62,614 bases of DNA from Flectobacillus longus (GTDB lineage Bacteria > Bacteroidota > Bacteroidia > Cytophagales > Spirosomataceae): the NCBI RefSeq assembly GCF_030056705.1, contig NZ_JASHIC010000003.1:1-62614 (forward strand). The letters are read 5' to 3'. Shown here piece after piece: positions 42,767 to 50,284 of this stretch; position 1 is the stretch's first letter, and every line of letters starts with the position of its first letter. Made by a program: the position numbers and the translations under genes. The notes beneath the pieces are model-generated. The model was not told the DNA's origin. It worked only from the letters and a program-made list of their open reading frames with translations, and made no database searches.

Positions 42767-43414
42767 TTATGGAGCTAGATTAAGGCTAAGAAAAGTAATA
42801 AAAACCACCCAAAGCAAAAGCCCTGTACCATAACTGGAAGCCACAACTTCCATACTTTTATTGATAGACAGATTAAGTAGTTTTTTGAGCCAATAAGCCA
42901 GAAGAACCCAATAAATCAACTCAAACACATTCAATAACTGAAGTGGATATACTTGCCAAGAAGGAAGCTTTTGGGCATCAAATAATTGTAAAGCTGAAAG
43001 AGGAAAGAAATATTGTAAATCATTTAAAGTATAGTGCGTTTGGATAAACAAAAACCAAAATAATTTTATAACAGGAACTATTAAAAAAGGTATTTCTGCC
43101 AACATTACTGCTTTGAAAATAATTGAAAAGCTTACTTTACGCTCAAAGAAAAAGAAGCCTGTTTGTAGAACAAGAGCGATGAGAGATAATTTTATATAAT
43201 AAATAACGGGTACTAGCAAGTATCCTAACCATGCCCATTTATGAGATTCCTCAATTATACCTTCAATTCTTTCTATTGTCAGTTGTTCAGAATATGAGTT
43301 ATAATAAAGTGTGTTAGAAACTAAAAATTGATTTAAGGTAAATGTTAGTATCCATGTATATGCAATTATAGCCATGTATAGATACCTATTTTTAATCGCA
43401 TATAGAGAAATCAT
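42767..43414 (-). CDS. Polytopic membrane protein of the bacteriocin-like island
   Basis: I do not recognise the family with certainty. The 215-residue protein has about five to six hydrophobic helices (for example YLYMAIIAYTWILTFTLN, LGYLLVPVIYYIKLSLIALV, AVMLAEIPFLIVPVIKLFWF and GLLLWVVFITFLSLNL), a layout like Yip1-type proteins. It precedes the thioredoxin-fold gene by 36 bp. It could be an accessory of export or an immunity factor. Confidence 0.6.
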   Translation of the reverse strand: MISLYAIKNRYLYMAIIAYTWILTFTLNQFLVSNTLYYNSYSEQLTIERIEGIIEESHKWAWLGYLLVPVIYYIKLSLIALVLQTGFFFFERKVSFSIIFKAVMLAEIPFLIVPVIKLFWFLFIQTHYTLNDLQYFFPLSALQLFDAQKLPSWQVYPLQLLNVFELIYWVLLAYWLKKLLNLSINKSMEVVASSYGTGLLLWVVFITFLSLNLAP

Positions 43415-43475
43415 AGCTTTATCAGGAAATAATAATTGTACTGCATTTCAAACTTATATCTTAACTGTAAATATT

Positions 43476-43721
43476 TTACTTCCTACTATTTTCTCTTCCC
43501 AATTTTATTAGGTTAATAAATGAGGGTAATGCAGAAATTATGATAAATAATATTACAATTTCCTTTGAGAACTTCAAGAAACCAAACATTATTAAAACGA
43601 GTATAATTGAGAATATTGATGCGATTATATTTAGAATCTTGAATAACATAATATACGAATACTGTTTTAAGATGACTCCGCAATCTATATTAGAGAAATT
43701 ATTTTTACTACTTAAATCCAT
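43476..43721 (-). CDS. Small two-helix membrane protein (81 aa), candidate immunity protein
   Basis: The 81-residue protein has a polar N-terminus (MDLSSKNNFSNIDCGV), helix 1 (IMLFKILNIIASIFSIILVLIMFGF), helix 2 (SKEIVILFIIISALPSFINLI) and a charged tail (KLGRENSRK). It starts after the terminator-like hairpin of the peptide genes and opens the exporter gene group (gap 61 bp). No family recognised; immunity is a guess from size, topology and place. Confidence 0.5.
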   Translation of the reverse strand: MDLSSKNNFSNIDCGVILKQYSYIMLFKILNIIASIFSIILVLIMFGFLKFSKEIVILFIIISALPSFINLIKLGRENSRK

Positions 43722-43817
43722 TTTGTAAAGAACATAATAAGGAATATTTGAGTTAGCTATTTCTTTGTATATAAAATAACATCCAAAATACTTAAGAAAG
43801 GAATTACTGTTTAAATA

Positions 43818-43879
43818 AGAATAGAGGTTTAAAGAATTGCAATTATTATGTATCCAATTGTAAAATAGTCCTCTATTCT
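43818..43879 (-). terminator. Hairpin after the peptide/immunity gene group
   Basis: AGAATAGAGG (43818-43827) pairs perfectly with CCTCTATTCT (43870-43879), loop 42 nt with inner AATTG pairings. On the minus strand it lies 10-71 bp after the stop of the 56-residue membrane protein, so it may reduce read-through from the peptide genes into the exporter genes. Confidence 0.5.
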
Positions 43880-43888
43880 ATACGTATT

Positions 43889-44059
43889 TCATCTCCCGTT
43901 TTTTTGTCTTAGAATATATCTTTCTATAAAAATAGCAATAAAAAAAAGTATCCAAAAAGGTATTATTACAACTTTATTATCCTCAAAAGCCCATTGGTAT
44001 CCTAAATATCCAACAGTACCTAAAATTGTAAAAAGAATAAATAAAAATATTTTTTTCAT
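43889..44059 (-). CDS. Small two-helix membrane protein (56 aa), probable immunity protein for the peptides
   Basis: From the ATG at 44059 the protein is 56 residues: helix 1 (KKIFLFILFTILGTVGYLGY), a short loop (QWAFEDNKVV), helix 2 (IIPFWILFFIAIFIERYIL) and a basic tail (RQKNGR). It starts 20 bp after the stop of the second GG-leader peptide, so it is almost certainly co-expressed with both peptides. In class II bacteriocin loci a gene in this position is usually the immunity gene; direct evidence is lacking. Confidence 0.6.
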   Translation of the reverse strand: MKKIFLFILFTILGTVGYLGYQWAFEDNKVVIIPFWILFFIAIFIERYILRQKNGR

Positions 44060-44079
44060 ATTTTTTATCCAAAACATTG

Positions 44080-44310
44080 TTAATTCCACCAACTAAGTTG
44101 ATTTCCTAATCCATAAACAGCACATACAGCCGCAATAGCTATTACAGCTGTTCCTCCTGTTGCAAGAGCTGTTGCGGATATTACACCAGCAGCAACAGCA
44201 GCATTAAATGCGGCAATACCTATACGACCAACAGCTAAACCTGCACAAAAAGCTGAAGCTGCACCTCCTCCATTAATATTTTCTATATTGTTATGTGATA
44301 GCTTTTTCAT
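44080..44310 (-). CDS. Double-glycine-leader peptide B (bacteriocin-like precursor, 76 aa)
   Basis: The precursor has a 15-residue leader MKKLSHNNIENINGG and a 61-residue hydrophobic, Gly/Ala-rich core with GxxxG spacing (GLAVGRIG). Cysteines lie at residues 22 and 63 only, so a single disulfide is likely. The leader matches that of peptide A in length, charge and Asn pattern. Cleavage after GG by the C39 exporter at 39990-42131 is expected. ATG at 44310 is chosen because it aligns with the leader of peptide A; an earlier in-frame codon would overlap peptide A. Confidence 0.82.
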   Translation of the reverse strand: MKKLSHNNIENINGGGAASAFCAGLAVGRIGIAAFNAAVAAGVISATALATGGTAVIAIAAVCAVYGLGNQLSWWN

Positions 44311-44341
44311 CGTTATTTTGATATAAATATTATAAATAATT

Positions 44342-44542
44342 TTACTTTTTACTTGCCGCATACAATGGCAAAATTAACATACATGTTGACGTAAACATTG
44401 CAGTTGCCGTAAATACAGCAGGACCAGCTAAAAAAGATGCTTCCAATAATGAAACAGCTATACCACAACTTGCAGCATAATATGCCCACCCATTTCCACC
44501 TCCATTGGTTAACTCTAAATTGTTTATTTCAATTTTTTTCAT
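44342..44542 (-). CDS. Double-glycine-leader peptide A (bacteriocin-like precursor, 66 aa)
   Basis: The precursor has a 15-residue leader MKKIEINNLELTNGG and a 51-residue core starting GNGWAYYAAS. The core is hydrophobic, ends in a basic SKK, and has exactly two cysteines, at precursor residues 26 and 54. It is followed 31 bp later by peptide B. Together they resemble two-peptide class II bacteriocins with small-residue packing motifs, but they match no named family that I know. Upstream on the same strand is a glycosyltransferase gene. Confidence 0.82.
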   Translation of the reverse strand: MKKIEINNLELTNGGGNGWAYYAASCGIAVSLLEASFLAGPAVFTATAMFTSTCMLILPLYAASKK

Positions 44543-44605
44543 TGTATAAAATGTTTATAGTTCTATTCAAGCACTATCGCAAGAATATGACAAACTTATG
44601 ATAAG

Positions 44606-44628
44606 CTACTGAACTAAAAGTTCAGTGG
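44606..44628. repeat. Hairpin shared by the glycosyltransferase 3' end and its upstream region
   Basis: ACTGAACT and AGTTCAGT form a short hairpin that includes the last codons of the glycosyltransferase gene (ending LLVQ). Almost the same 22 bp occurs at 45988-46012, upstream of this gene, in the same orientation and able to encode the same TExLVQ-stop. This suggests a remnant of a second copy, or a repeated terminator-like hairpin. Confidence 0.4.
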
Positions 44629-45949
44629 AGAAAAAATCTTTTAAATAATTTTCGTTGCTATATTTTTCCAGTAATAATGTACTTAACGTTTGTGCTTTTT
44701 GTTGGTAGCTTTTGTTGTTCAATAGCTCAAATATAGCTTGCTCAATACTTTGTTTGCTATCGGCTAAATCTGCCTTTTTTCCTAAACCATGATATACCAC
44801 ACGGGCAGCAGTTCCGTTTTGGTCCCATTTATCATTCAATGGAAACAGAAGCATCGGTGTTGCTTGAATGATAGATTCAAATACAGAACCTGGGCCTGCA
44901 TGGGTTAAAAAGACATCAGCTTTGCTCAGTATATCTATTTGTGGAGCATAATCTAAAAAAATGATGTTTTCAGATTTTGTTTTCAAGCCCGAACGCATAC
45001 TTTTTTCTAAGGTAATCACAAAATATAAGCTTGGGTTCTCAAAAGCAATATCTATCATTGCTTTAAAAAATGTATTGATATTTACTTTTCTGTGGGTCAG
45101 ATGCGATTTAAGCACCGTTCCTAATGAACAATACAACAATTTACTATTTTGATAAGTCTCTTTCTTTTTGATAAAATTCAAATAATTAGCCTCTAAGTTT
45201 TCTTGTCGGTCTGTCATTACCATTGGGCCAACATACTTTTGCCAAGGTAATAATTGTTGTTCAGGGAAATCTAACTCTTGAGGTATCAAAAACCATTCTT
45301 CTACATTATTAAAGGTAGGGTTAAAAACTTTTTGGGTGTTTATTTGAAACTTTTGAGGTATTTTTTGCTCTTTAAATTTCTGTCTGAGGATGCTTAAATC
45401 ACCTTTCCCAAAAAACTTTAAATCATTTAAGAAGTAACGCCATATGTATTTTCTAAAATACGTTTTCCATAATTTTTCAGCATCGCTATTAGGAAATGCA
45501 TAAGTATTTAGAGGTGGAACATTCGGGTGATAATACATAGGAAACTTTGTTTGAAGTATTACCAGTTTTCTTTTTTCGAGAAATGGATATAGTAAAATAA
45601 AGTCTGAATAATTGAACTCATCCAAAAATATCAAATCAGGATTGATAACTTTTATTAAATCTTCTATGTCCTTTTTTCTGTGATTGTAAAGTTTATTAGT
45701 ATGTCTATCAACCAAACTTTCCAGCCATTTTTCCTTTTTATCTTCATGTAAAAGGTCTTCAAGCCCAAGTGCAAAAGATATACTATTCATCGCATGAAAT
45801 TGAAATCCATGTTTTTGGGTGAACCCTACCAATTCTGGCGTGCCACCATAATAAACAGAAAAGCCTTCGGTAGCATAGTGTTTTGCTAATTTTATAGTAG
45901 GGTTTAAATGTCCCATCAATGCAGGGAAAAGGAAAAGAGCAGTTTGCAT
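44606..45949 (-). CDS. GT1-type glycosyltransferase next to the bacteriocin-like peptides
   Basis: This 447-residue GT-B fold enzyme resembles UGT/MGT glycosyltransferases. The N-terminus has FLFPALMGHLNPTIKLA (acceptor-domain His in GHLNP), and the C-terminal domain has the donor-site motif FLTHAGPGSVFESIIQATPMLLFPLNDKWDQNGTAARV, including the HxGxGS and xxDQ positions. GT1 enzymes usually act on small lipophilic molecules. It lies 63 bp before peptide A on the same strand, so glycosylation of the peptides, or making a separate glycoside, are both possible. Confidence 0.85.
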   Translation of the reverse strand: MQTALFLFPALMGHLNPTIKLAKHYATEGFSVYYGGTPELVGFTQKHGFQFHAMNSISFALGLEDLLHEDKKEKWLESLVDRHTNKLYNHRKKDIEDLIKVINPDLIFLDEFNYSDFILLYPFLEKRKLVILQTKFPMYYHPNVPPLNTYAFPNSDAEKLWKTYFRKYIWRYFLNDLKFFGKGDLSILRQKFKEQKIPQKFQINTQKVFNPTFNNVEEWFLIPQELDFPEQQLLPWQKYVGPMVMTDRQENLEANYLNFIKKKETYQNSKLLYCSLGTVLKSHLTHRKVNINTFFKAMIDIAFENPSLYFVITLEKSMRSGLKTKSENIIFLDYAPQIDILSKADVFLTHAGPGSVFESIIQATPMLLFPLNDKWDQNGTAARVVYHGLGKKADLADSKQSIEQAIFELLNNKSYQQKAQTLSTLLLEKYSNENYLKDFFSTELLVQ

Positions 45950-46216
45950 ATTCTATGTATTTTAAATATTGCAAGTAATAAAAGCTTACTGAACTAAAAA
46001 TTCAGTGGGCTTTCATTATTTAATATCACTTTTTCCTCTTCGCGTTTGTAAGATTTATCCATTTAAGCTAGATGTTCAATATTTTGCCATAATTTATATA
46101 TAAAGTATAGTAAAACCATAAAATATTTTGTTTTTGATAAAAGAGTAATTACATTCACAAACGAAAGATTAATACTCTCTTAACTCATTATTGACCATTC
46201 TTATATCTATACACTT
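45950..46216. promoter_or_regulatory. Divergent region between the glycosyltransferase and helix-turn-helix genes
   Basis: An AT-rich region containing the hairpin at 45988-46012 and a loose inverted repeat (AGAGTAATTA near 46143 facing TTAATACTCT near 46170). No exact TAnnTTTG box is seen on either strand. It should hold the promoters of the peptide-side genes and of the regulator. Confidence 0.35.
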
Positions 46217-46516
46217 ATGATTCTAAAAATCTGTGAACGTCTTCGCTATTTGGATAGGCTTATCAAACTGAAAGCCACTGGTACTCCAAAAGAACTTTCC
46301 CAAAAGTTAGGTATTACTGAACGTGCTTGGTATAAGTACCGAGATGAACTGATTCATGATTTAGGACTACCTATTACTTATTGTACCTATCATAAAAGCT
46401 ATATTTATACCGAAGAGGGTTGCTTTGAGATAGGTTTTCGAAAACTTTCTAACCCAGCTAAAGAGAAGATAAGAGGAGGGGCTAGTCTGGAGCTATTGAA
46501 CGTTAGCTCTCCTTAA
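46217..46516 (+). CDS. Small helix-turn-helix protein, candidate regulator of the island
   Basis: The 99-residue protein starts with an HTH segment (ERLRYLDRLIKLKATGTPKELSQKLGITERAWYKYRDEL), followed by a short strand region (DLGLPITYCTYHKSYIYTEEG) and a tail. The pattern is that of small Bacteroidota HTH proteins with a wing-like C-terminal strand pair. It is divergent from the glycosyltransferase/peptide genes, the usual place for a local regulator. The target is inferred from position only. Confidence 0.65.
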   Translation: MILKICERLRYLDRLIKLKATGTPKELSQKLGITERAWYKYRDELIHDLGLPITYCTYHKSYIYTEEGCFEIGFRKLSNPAKEKIRGGASLELLNVSSP

Positions 46517-46562
46517 ATAATAATTTATCATTTCTGAAGTTAATATTTTGTATAGTATATGT

Positions 46563-46595
46563 GTCCTCGTTGGTTCGCTAGCGAGGACTTGTTTT
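46563..46595 (+). terminator. Rho-independent terminator after the HTH gene
   Basis: GTCCTCG (46563-46569) pairs with CGAGGAC (46582-46588), then TTGTTTTT. It is GC-richer than its surroundings and lies 47 bp after the stop at 46516. Confidence 0.75.
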
Positions 46596-46717
46596 TATAA
46601 CCTTTTCTCAACATCTTACATTCAAATATCCCAACCCAATGGTGCATTTTGTGAAAGGCATTTTCCAAAAACAAACTTATCTTGTAAATTGCACCAAATA
46701 CCATAACGAAGACCGAA

Positions 46718-47491
46718 ATGATCAAAATTCCAACTAATTCTAAAAAAGACGTCTATACTCACGCAGCCATTATTGTATGCCTATTAATGGTCTTATTTTT
46801 TGGATTTTTCTTTATTTACCTTCCTTGGAGTACCAATCACGGCGAAACTATTACTGTGCCTAGCTTGAAAGGCTTGACTATGGAGGAGGCCGAAGATTTA
46901 TTGGACGAAAGAAACTTGGACTACGAAGTGACCGATAGTACTTTTACACCTGGTAAAAAACCGCTTACGGTACTTTCTCAGTATCCGCTCGAAAACTCTA
47001 AGGTAAAACAAGGACGAAAAATTTATTTGACAATCAATACTGAAACGGCTCCAATGATTAAGCTTCCCAAACTGACCGAAATGTCGGTACGAAGTGCCGA
47101 ACAACAGTTGTTGATTGCGGGTTTGCTCAAACCTTCACTCGAATACCAAAACGATATTCGTGAAAATGAGGTACTCGAAGTAAAATATCAAGGTACGAAA
47201 ATCGATGCAGGAACGTTAATTGCAAAAGGTTCGAAGGTTACGCTCATCGTGGGCAATGGCACAGGTAATGTCGAGTTAGAAATCCCTTGTTTAATAGGCA
47301 AACCGCTCGATGAAGCTATTATTATAATTTCTGGTTCTGGTTTACAAAAAGGAACCGTTATTTATGATCCAGATTCTACTGAACCAGCAGGCACAGTGAT
47401 TCGTCAGAATCCTGCTTGCGAAGATGGCAAAATTAAAGCTGGCGAAATGATTGACCTTTGGGTAGCGGGTAACCCTCCGTCTGGAGAATAA
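46718..47491 (+). CDS. PASTA-domain membrane protein
   Basis: The 257-residue protein has one N-terminal membrane helix (about 12-34, AAIIVCLLMVLFFGFFFIYL) and three PASTA domains outside: about 42-108 (VPSLKGLTMEEAEDLL), 110-178 (LPKLTEMSVRSAEQQL) and 183-250 (IPCLIGKPLDEAIIII). PASTA domains bind muropeptides in Firmicutes kinases and PBPs. Here no kinase domain is attached, the usual Bacteroidota layout. It lies 30 bp before the T9SS protein gene, suggesting a joint transcript. Confidence 0.88.
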   Translation: MIKIPTNSKKDVYTHAAIIVCLLMVLFFGFFFIYLPWSTNHGETITVPSLKGLTMEEAEDLLDERNLDYEVTDSTFTPGKKPLTVLSQYPLENSKVKQGRKIYLTINTETAPMIKLPKLTEMSVRSAEQQLLIAGLLKPSLEYQNDIRENEVLEVKYQGTKIDAGTLIAKGSKVTLIVGNGTGNVELEIPCLIGKPLDEAIIIISGSGLQKGTVIYDPDSTEPAGTVIRQNPACEDGKIKAGEMIDLWVAGNPPSGE

Positions 47492-47521
47492 ACCTACCAA
47501 TGGGTATTTAATAAAGTTCAA

Positions 47522-49429
47522 ATGAAAAACATTTCTTCTTACACTTTTATAGGTTCTAAGAAGCCTTTCTGCGGAAAGGGTAAAAAAGGGTGGTTAATTT
47601 TTTTACCACTCTTTTTTATTGCTCAATTCCGTACTTTGGCTCAACTACAAACTATTTCTCTTGGCACTCCTGTTACACCTAGTGCGGCAAGAGTAGCTGC
47701 CACCAACGTAGCTAAGCTCCCATTCTTTGACGATTTTTCGTATGGACTCAAACTCAATACCAATAATTGGTTGAGTTCGGGAGGTACTTTGGTCAACAAT
47801 GATTATGCGACGAATCACCCTACCATCAATATGCTTACTTTTGATGGACTCAAAGCTGATGGTAATCCCTATAATTTTGTCAATAGTTTGGCTGAAGGAC
47901 CTACCGACACCTTGACTTCTCAAGTATTTGATTTGTCCAATTATTTGCCTGCCGATTCTCTATATTTGAGTTTCTTTTGGCAAAATAGTTCTTTGGGGGA
48001 CAAGCCTAATACAAATGATTCTTTGCGGGTACAGTTTTTAACTAATGGCGGTATTTGGCAAACGGTCTGGGTGATGAAAGGAGATCAAGAAGTCGCAAAT
48101 TTTCAACAAGTATTGATTCCTATTCGAGCACGCAATTTGTATTTTCATAACCAATTTCAGTTTAGATTTCAGAGTTTCGGTCGCCAGTCTGGACAGTTTG
48201 ATATTTGGAATATTGACTATGTTTATTTGAATACGAAGCGTAATCAAAACGATAAATACTATGCAGATTTGGCGGTAAGACGAAATATGCCATCGCTGCT
48301 CAAACGATATAGAGCTATGCCTGTTAGACAGTTTATGCGTCGTCCAACACAGGAACTCAATGATTCTTTGAGTACAGATGTCGTGTATTTGAACCAAACG
48401 GCGGTCAACAACTTTTTTGATTATGATTTTACAGTAAAAGATTTACTGACTAACACAACGCTACAAAAAGCTACTCAGACCAATGTGGTGATTAGCCCCA
48501 ATCCAGCGGGTTTATCCAGCGTGAAAATTGCACAAAAGTTAGCTACAACCTTAAGCCAACTGAGCAATGACAAATACAGTTTACAAAGCACATTTGCGCT
48601 AAAAACTACCGATGATGGTGTTATTATCAATAGAAAACAAAACGATACCATTCGCATAACAACGGAGTTTTCGGACTATTATGCTTATGACGACGGAACA
48701 GCCGAGGCTGGTGCATATTTAGGTAAAGGATTTGGACGTATAGCAGCGCAGTTCACCAATAATTCCAATGACGTAGTTTCGGGAGTTCGCATTAATCTAT
48801 TACCCATGTTGACCAATCTTGAAGGTAATGCTATTACGATTCAGATTATGGAAAATGATAAAGGAAAACCAGGGAATGTGATTCGTTCATTATATAGTAA
48901 AGTGTCGTATAGCAAAGTTGTAAATGGTTTTATAGAATACACTTTTGACCCAGTGGCTGTAAAAGACACTTTTTATATTGGTGTTTTACAATACACTGAT
49001 GGCGAACCGTTGATTATTGGCTTAGATAAAAACTCTTCACCGTTTTCTTCAAAATACTTTTATAATTTGGGTACGCAATGGGTAAATCTTGCCACCCAAA
49101 CCAATAATGCCGATTTTAAAGCTGCTAATGGCGCCTTGATGATGCGCCCAATTATGGGAGGGACAGTGAAGGACGTTATTTTAGGAACAGAAAAAGATAT
49201 TCAAGATCAACAATTAGTGGTATTTCCCAATCCTGCAAAGGATTATGTTTCGTGGAATGACCCAACTTTACGCAATGTCGAACTTGTCGATTTTCAGGGA
49301 CAAAGTATTTTGAAGCAAAGAGTTTCTGAAAGTAGAGTTTCAGTCGAAAATCTTAATTCAGGCATATATTTATTGTTACTCTCAGACGAACGTAATACAT
49401 TTGTTCGCAAAATCAGTATCGTTCGTTAA
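47522..49429 (+). CDS. Secreted protein with type IX secretion sorting domain
   Basis: The 635-residue protein begins with a signal segment (about residues 20-40, WLIFLPLFFIAQFRTLAQ), has a large beta-rich central region (about 60-545) without a recognised catalytic motif, and ends with a T9SS type A C-terminal domain (about 560-635): VVFPNPAKDYVSW, VELVDFQGQSIL, VSVENLNSGIYLLLL and the final basic KISIVR. It should be exported through the type IX system and attached to or released from the surface. Function unknown. Confidence 0.85.
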   Translation: MKNISSYTFIGSKKPFCGKGKKGWLIFLPLFFIAQFRTLAQLQTISLGTPVTPSAARVAATNVAKLPFFDDFSYGLKLNTNNWLSSGGTLVNNDYATNHPTINMLTFDGLKADGNPYNFVNSLAEGPTDTLTSQVFDLSNYLPADSLYLSFFWQNSSLGDKPNTNDSLRVQFLTNGGIWQTVWVMKGDQEVANFQQVLIPIRARNLYFHNQFQFRFQSFGRQSGQFDIWNIDYVYLNTKRNQNDKYYADLAVRRNMPSLLKRYRAMPVRQFMRRPTQELNDSLSTDVVYLNQTAVNNFFDYDFTVKDLLTNTTLQKATQTNVVISPNPAGLSSVKIAQKLATTLSQLSNDKYSLQSTFALKTTDDGVIINRKQNDTIRITTEFSDYYAYDDGTAEAGAYLGKGFGRIAAQFTNNSNDVVSGVRINLLPMLTNLEGNAITIQIMENDKGKPGNVIRSLYSKVSYSKVVNGFIEYTFDPVAVKDTFYIGVLQYTDGEPLIIGLDKNSSPFSSKYFYNLGTQWVNLATQTNNADFKAANGALMMRPIMGGTVKDVILGTEKDIQDQQLVVFPNPAKDYVSWNDPTLRNVELVDFQGQSILKQRVSESRVSVENLNSGIYLLLLSDERNTFVRKISIVR

Positions 49430-49462
49430 ATTGTGATCTCAACGAAGTAAACAGAATAAAAC

Positions 49463-49759
49463 ATGGATATTACAGTAGAAGAATTAAAACAACGCCTAGA
49501 TGCTGGCGAAGAATTCAACTTTCTTGATGTAAGAGAAGAATACGAATACGAAGAAGATAACTTGGGCGCATTGTTGATTCCACTAGGCGAATTACCAGAC
49601 CGTTTAGAAGAAATCGATGGCTGGAAAGGACAAGAAGTAGTGGTTCATTGTCGTTCAGGTGCTCGCTCAGCACGTGCAAAAGCATTTTTAGAGTCACAAG
49701 GATTTACTAATGTTAGAAACGTGTTAGGCGGAATTTTGGCTTACAACGATTTAGACTAA
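49463..49759 (+). CDS. Single-domain rhodanese-like protein
   Basis: This 98-residue rhodanese has LDVREEYEYEE (the CH2A-like start) and the active-site loop VVHCRSGARSAR with the persulfide-carrying cysteine. Single-domain members move sulfane sulfur, but the partner is unknown. It lies 33 bp after the T9SS gene and ends in a perfect terminator. A second, more divergent rhodanese follows. Confidence 0.9.
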   Translation: MDITVEELKQRLDAGEEFNFLDVREEYEYEEDNLGALLIPLGELPDRLEEIDGWKGQEVVVHCRSGARSARAKAFLESQGFTNVRNVLGGILAYNDLD

Positions 49760-49775
49760 TTTCTTGTAAAACATG

Positions 49776-49817
49776 AAAGTAAAATGGTTCGGGCGAAGGT
49801 CTGAACCATTTTACTTT
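49776..49817 (+). terminator. Terminator between the two rhodanese genes
   Basis: AAAGTAAAATGGTTC (49776-49790) pairs perfectly with GAACCATTTTACTTT (49803-49817), loop 12 nt, then TCTTG. Confidence 0.8.
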
Positions 49818-49904
49818 TCTTGAAATAAAATACCATTAATTAGGCTATTGAGTGTGAATATTTTACCCGAATGCCAATAGCCGACCGCCCAAAGCCCTAC
49901 TATC

Positions 49905-50192
49905 ATGATTGATATTTCAGCAGAAGAATTTAAAAATCGACTTACCGAGCTTCAAATCGTAGATATTCGTACCGAAGCAGAGGTTCTAGATTTTGATTTG
50001 GGAGGATTGCATTTACCCTTTGATGACTTACTAGAAATACTTGATGAGTTAGAATTCCTGAAAAGTCAAGAATTTGTCATCATTTGTTACACAGGTCTTC
50101 AAAGTAAAGTAGCCGCTACAATTCTCAGAAAAAGAGGCTTTGAAGGAGTGCGTAATCTTACAGGTGGTCTAGAAGCCTTCTTGAGTATTTAA
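49905..50192 (+). CDS. Second rhodanese-like protein, divergent active loop
   Basis: This 95-residue single-domain rhodanese keeps the start (IVDIRTEAEVLDFDLGG) and a cysteine in the active position (VIICYTGLQSKVAA), but the loop lacks the RSGxRS arginines of its neighbour and carries YTGLQS instead. Sulfurtransferase activity is therefore less certain. The two genes are separated by a terminator, so they are probably expressed apart. Confidence 0.82.
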   Translation: MIDISAEEFKNRLTELQIVDIRTEAEVLDFDLGGLHLPFDDLLEILDELEFLKSQEFVIICYTGLQSKVAATILRKRGFEGVRNLTGGLEAFLSI

Positions 50193-50284
50193 TACTGGTC
50201 TGAATACTTATTTCTTAGAAAATTTTTAAATTTGGGTTTCAGATACACATCGAATTCCATTTAAACAATAATCCAATAAACCGA

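Noticed and set aside
44080-44542. Lanthipeptide or sactipeptide assignment for the GG-leader peptides
   Set aside because: No LanM/LanB/LanC, radical-SAM or YcaO gene is in the island, and two cysteines per core are too few for the usual ring systems.
46540-46725. 61-codon minus-strand frame between the HTH and PASTA genes
   Set aside because: It spans the HTH gene's terminator and has no initiation signal or recognisable domain.
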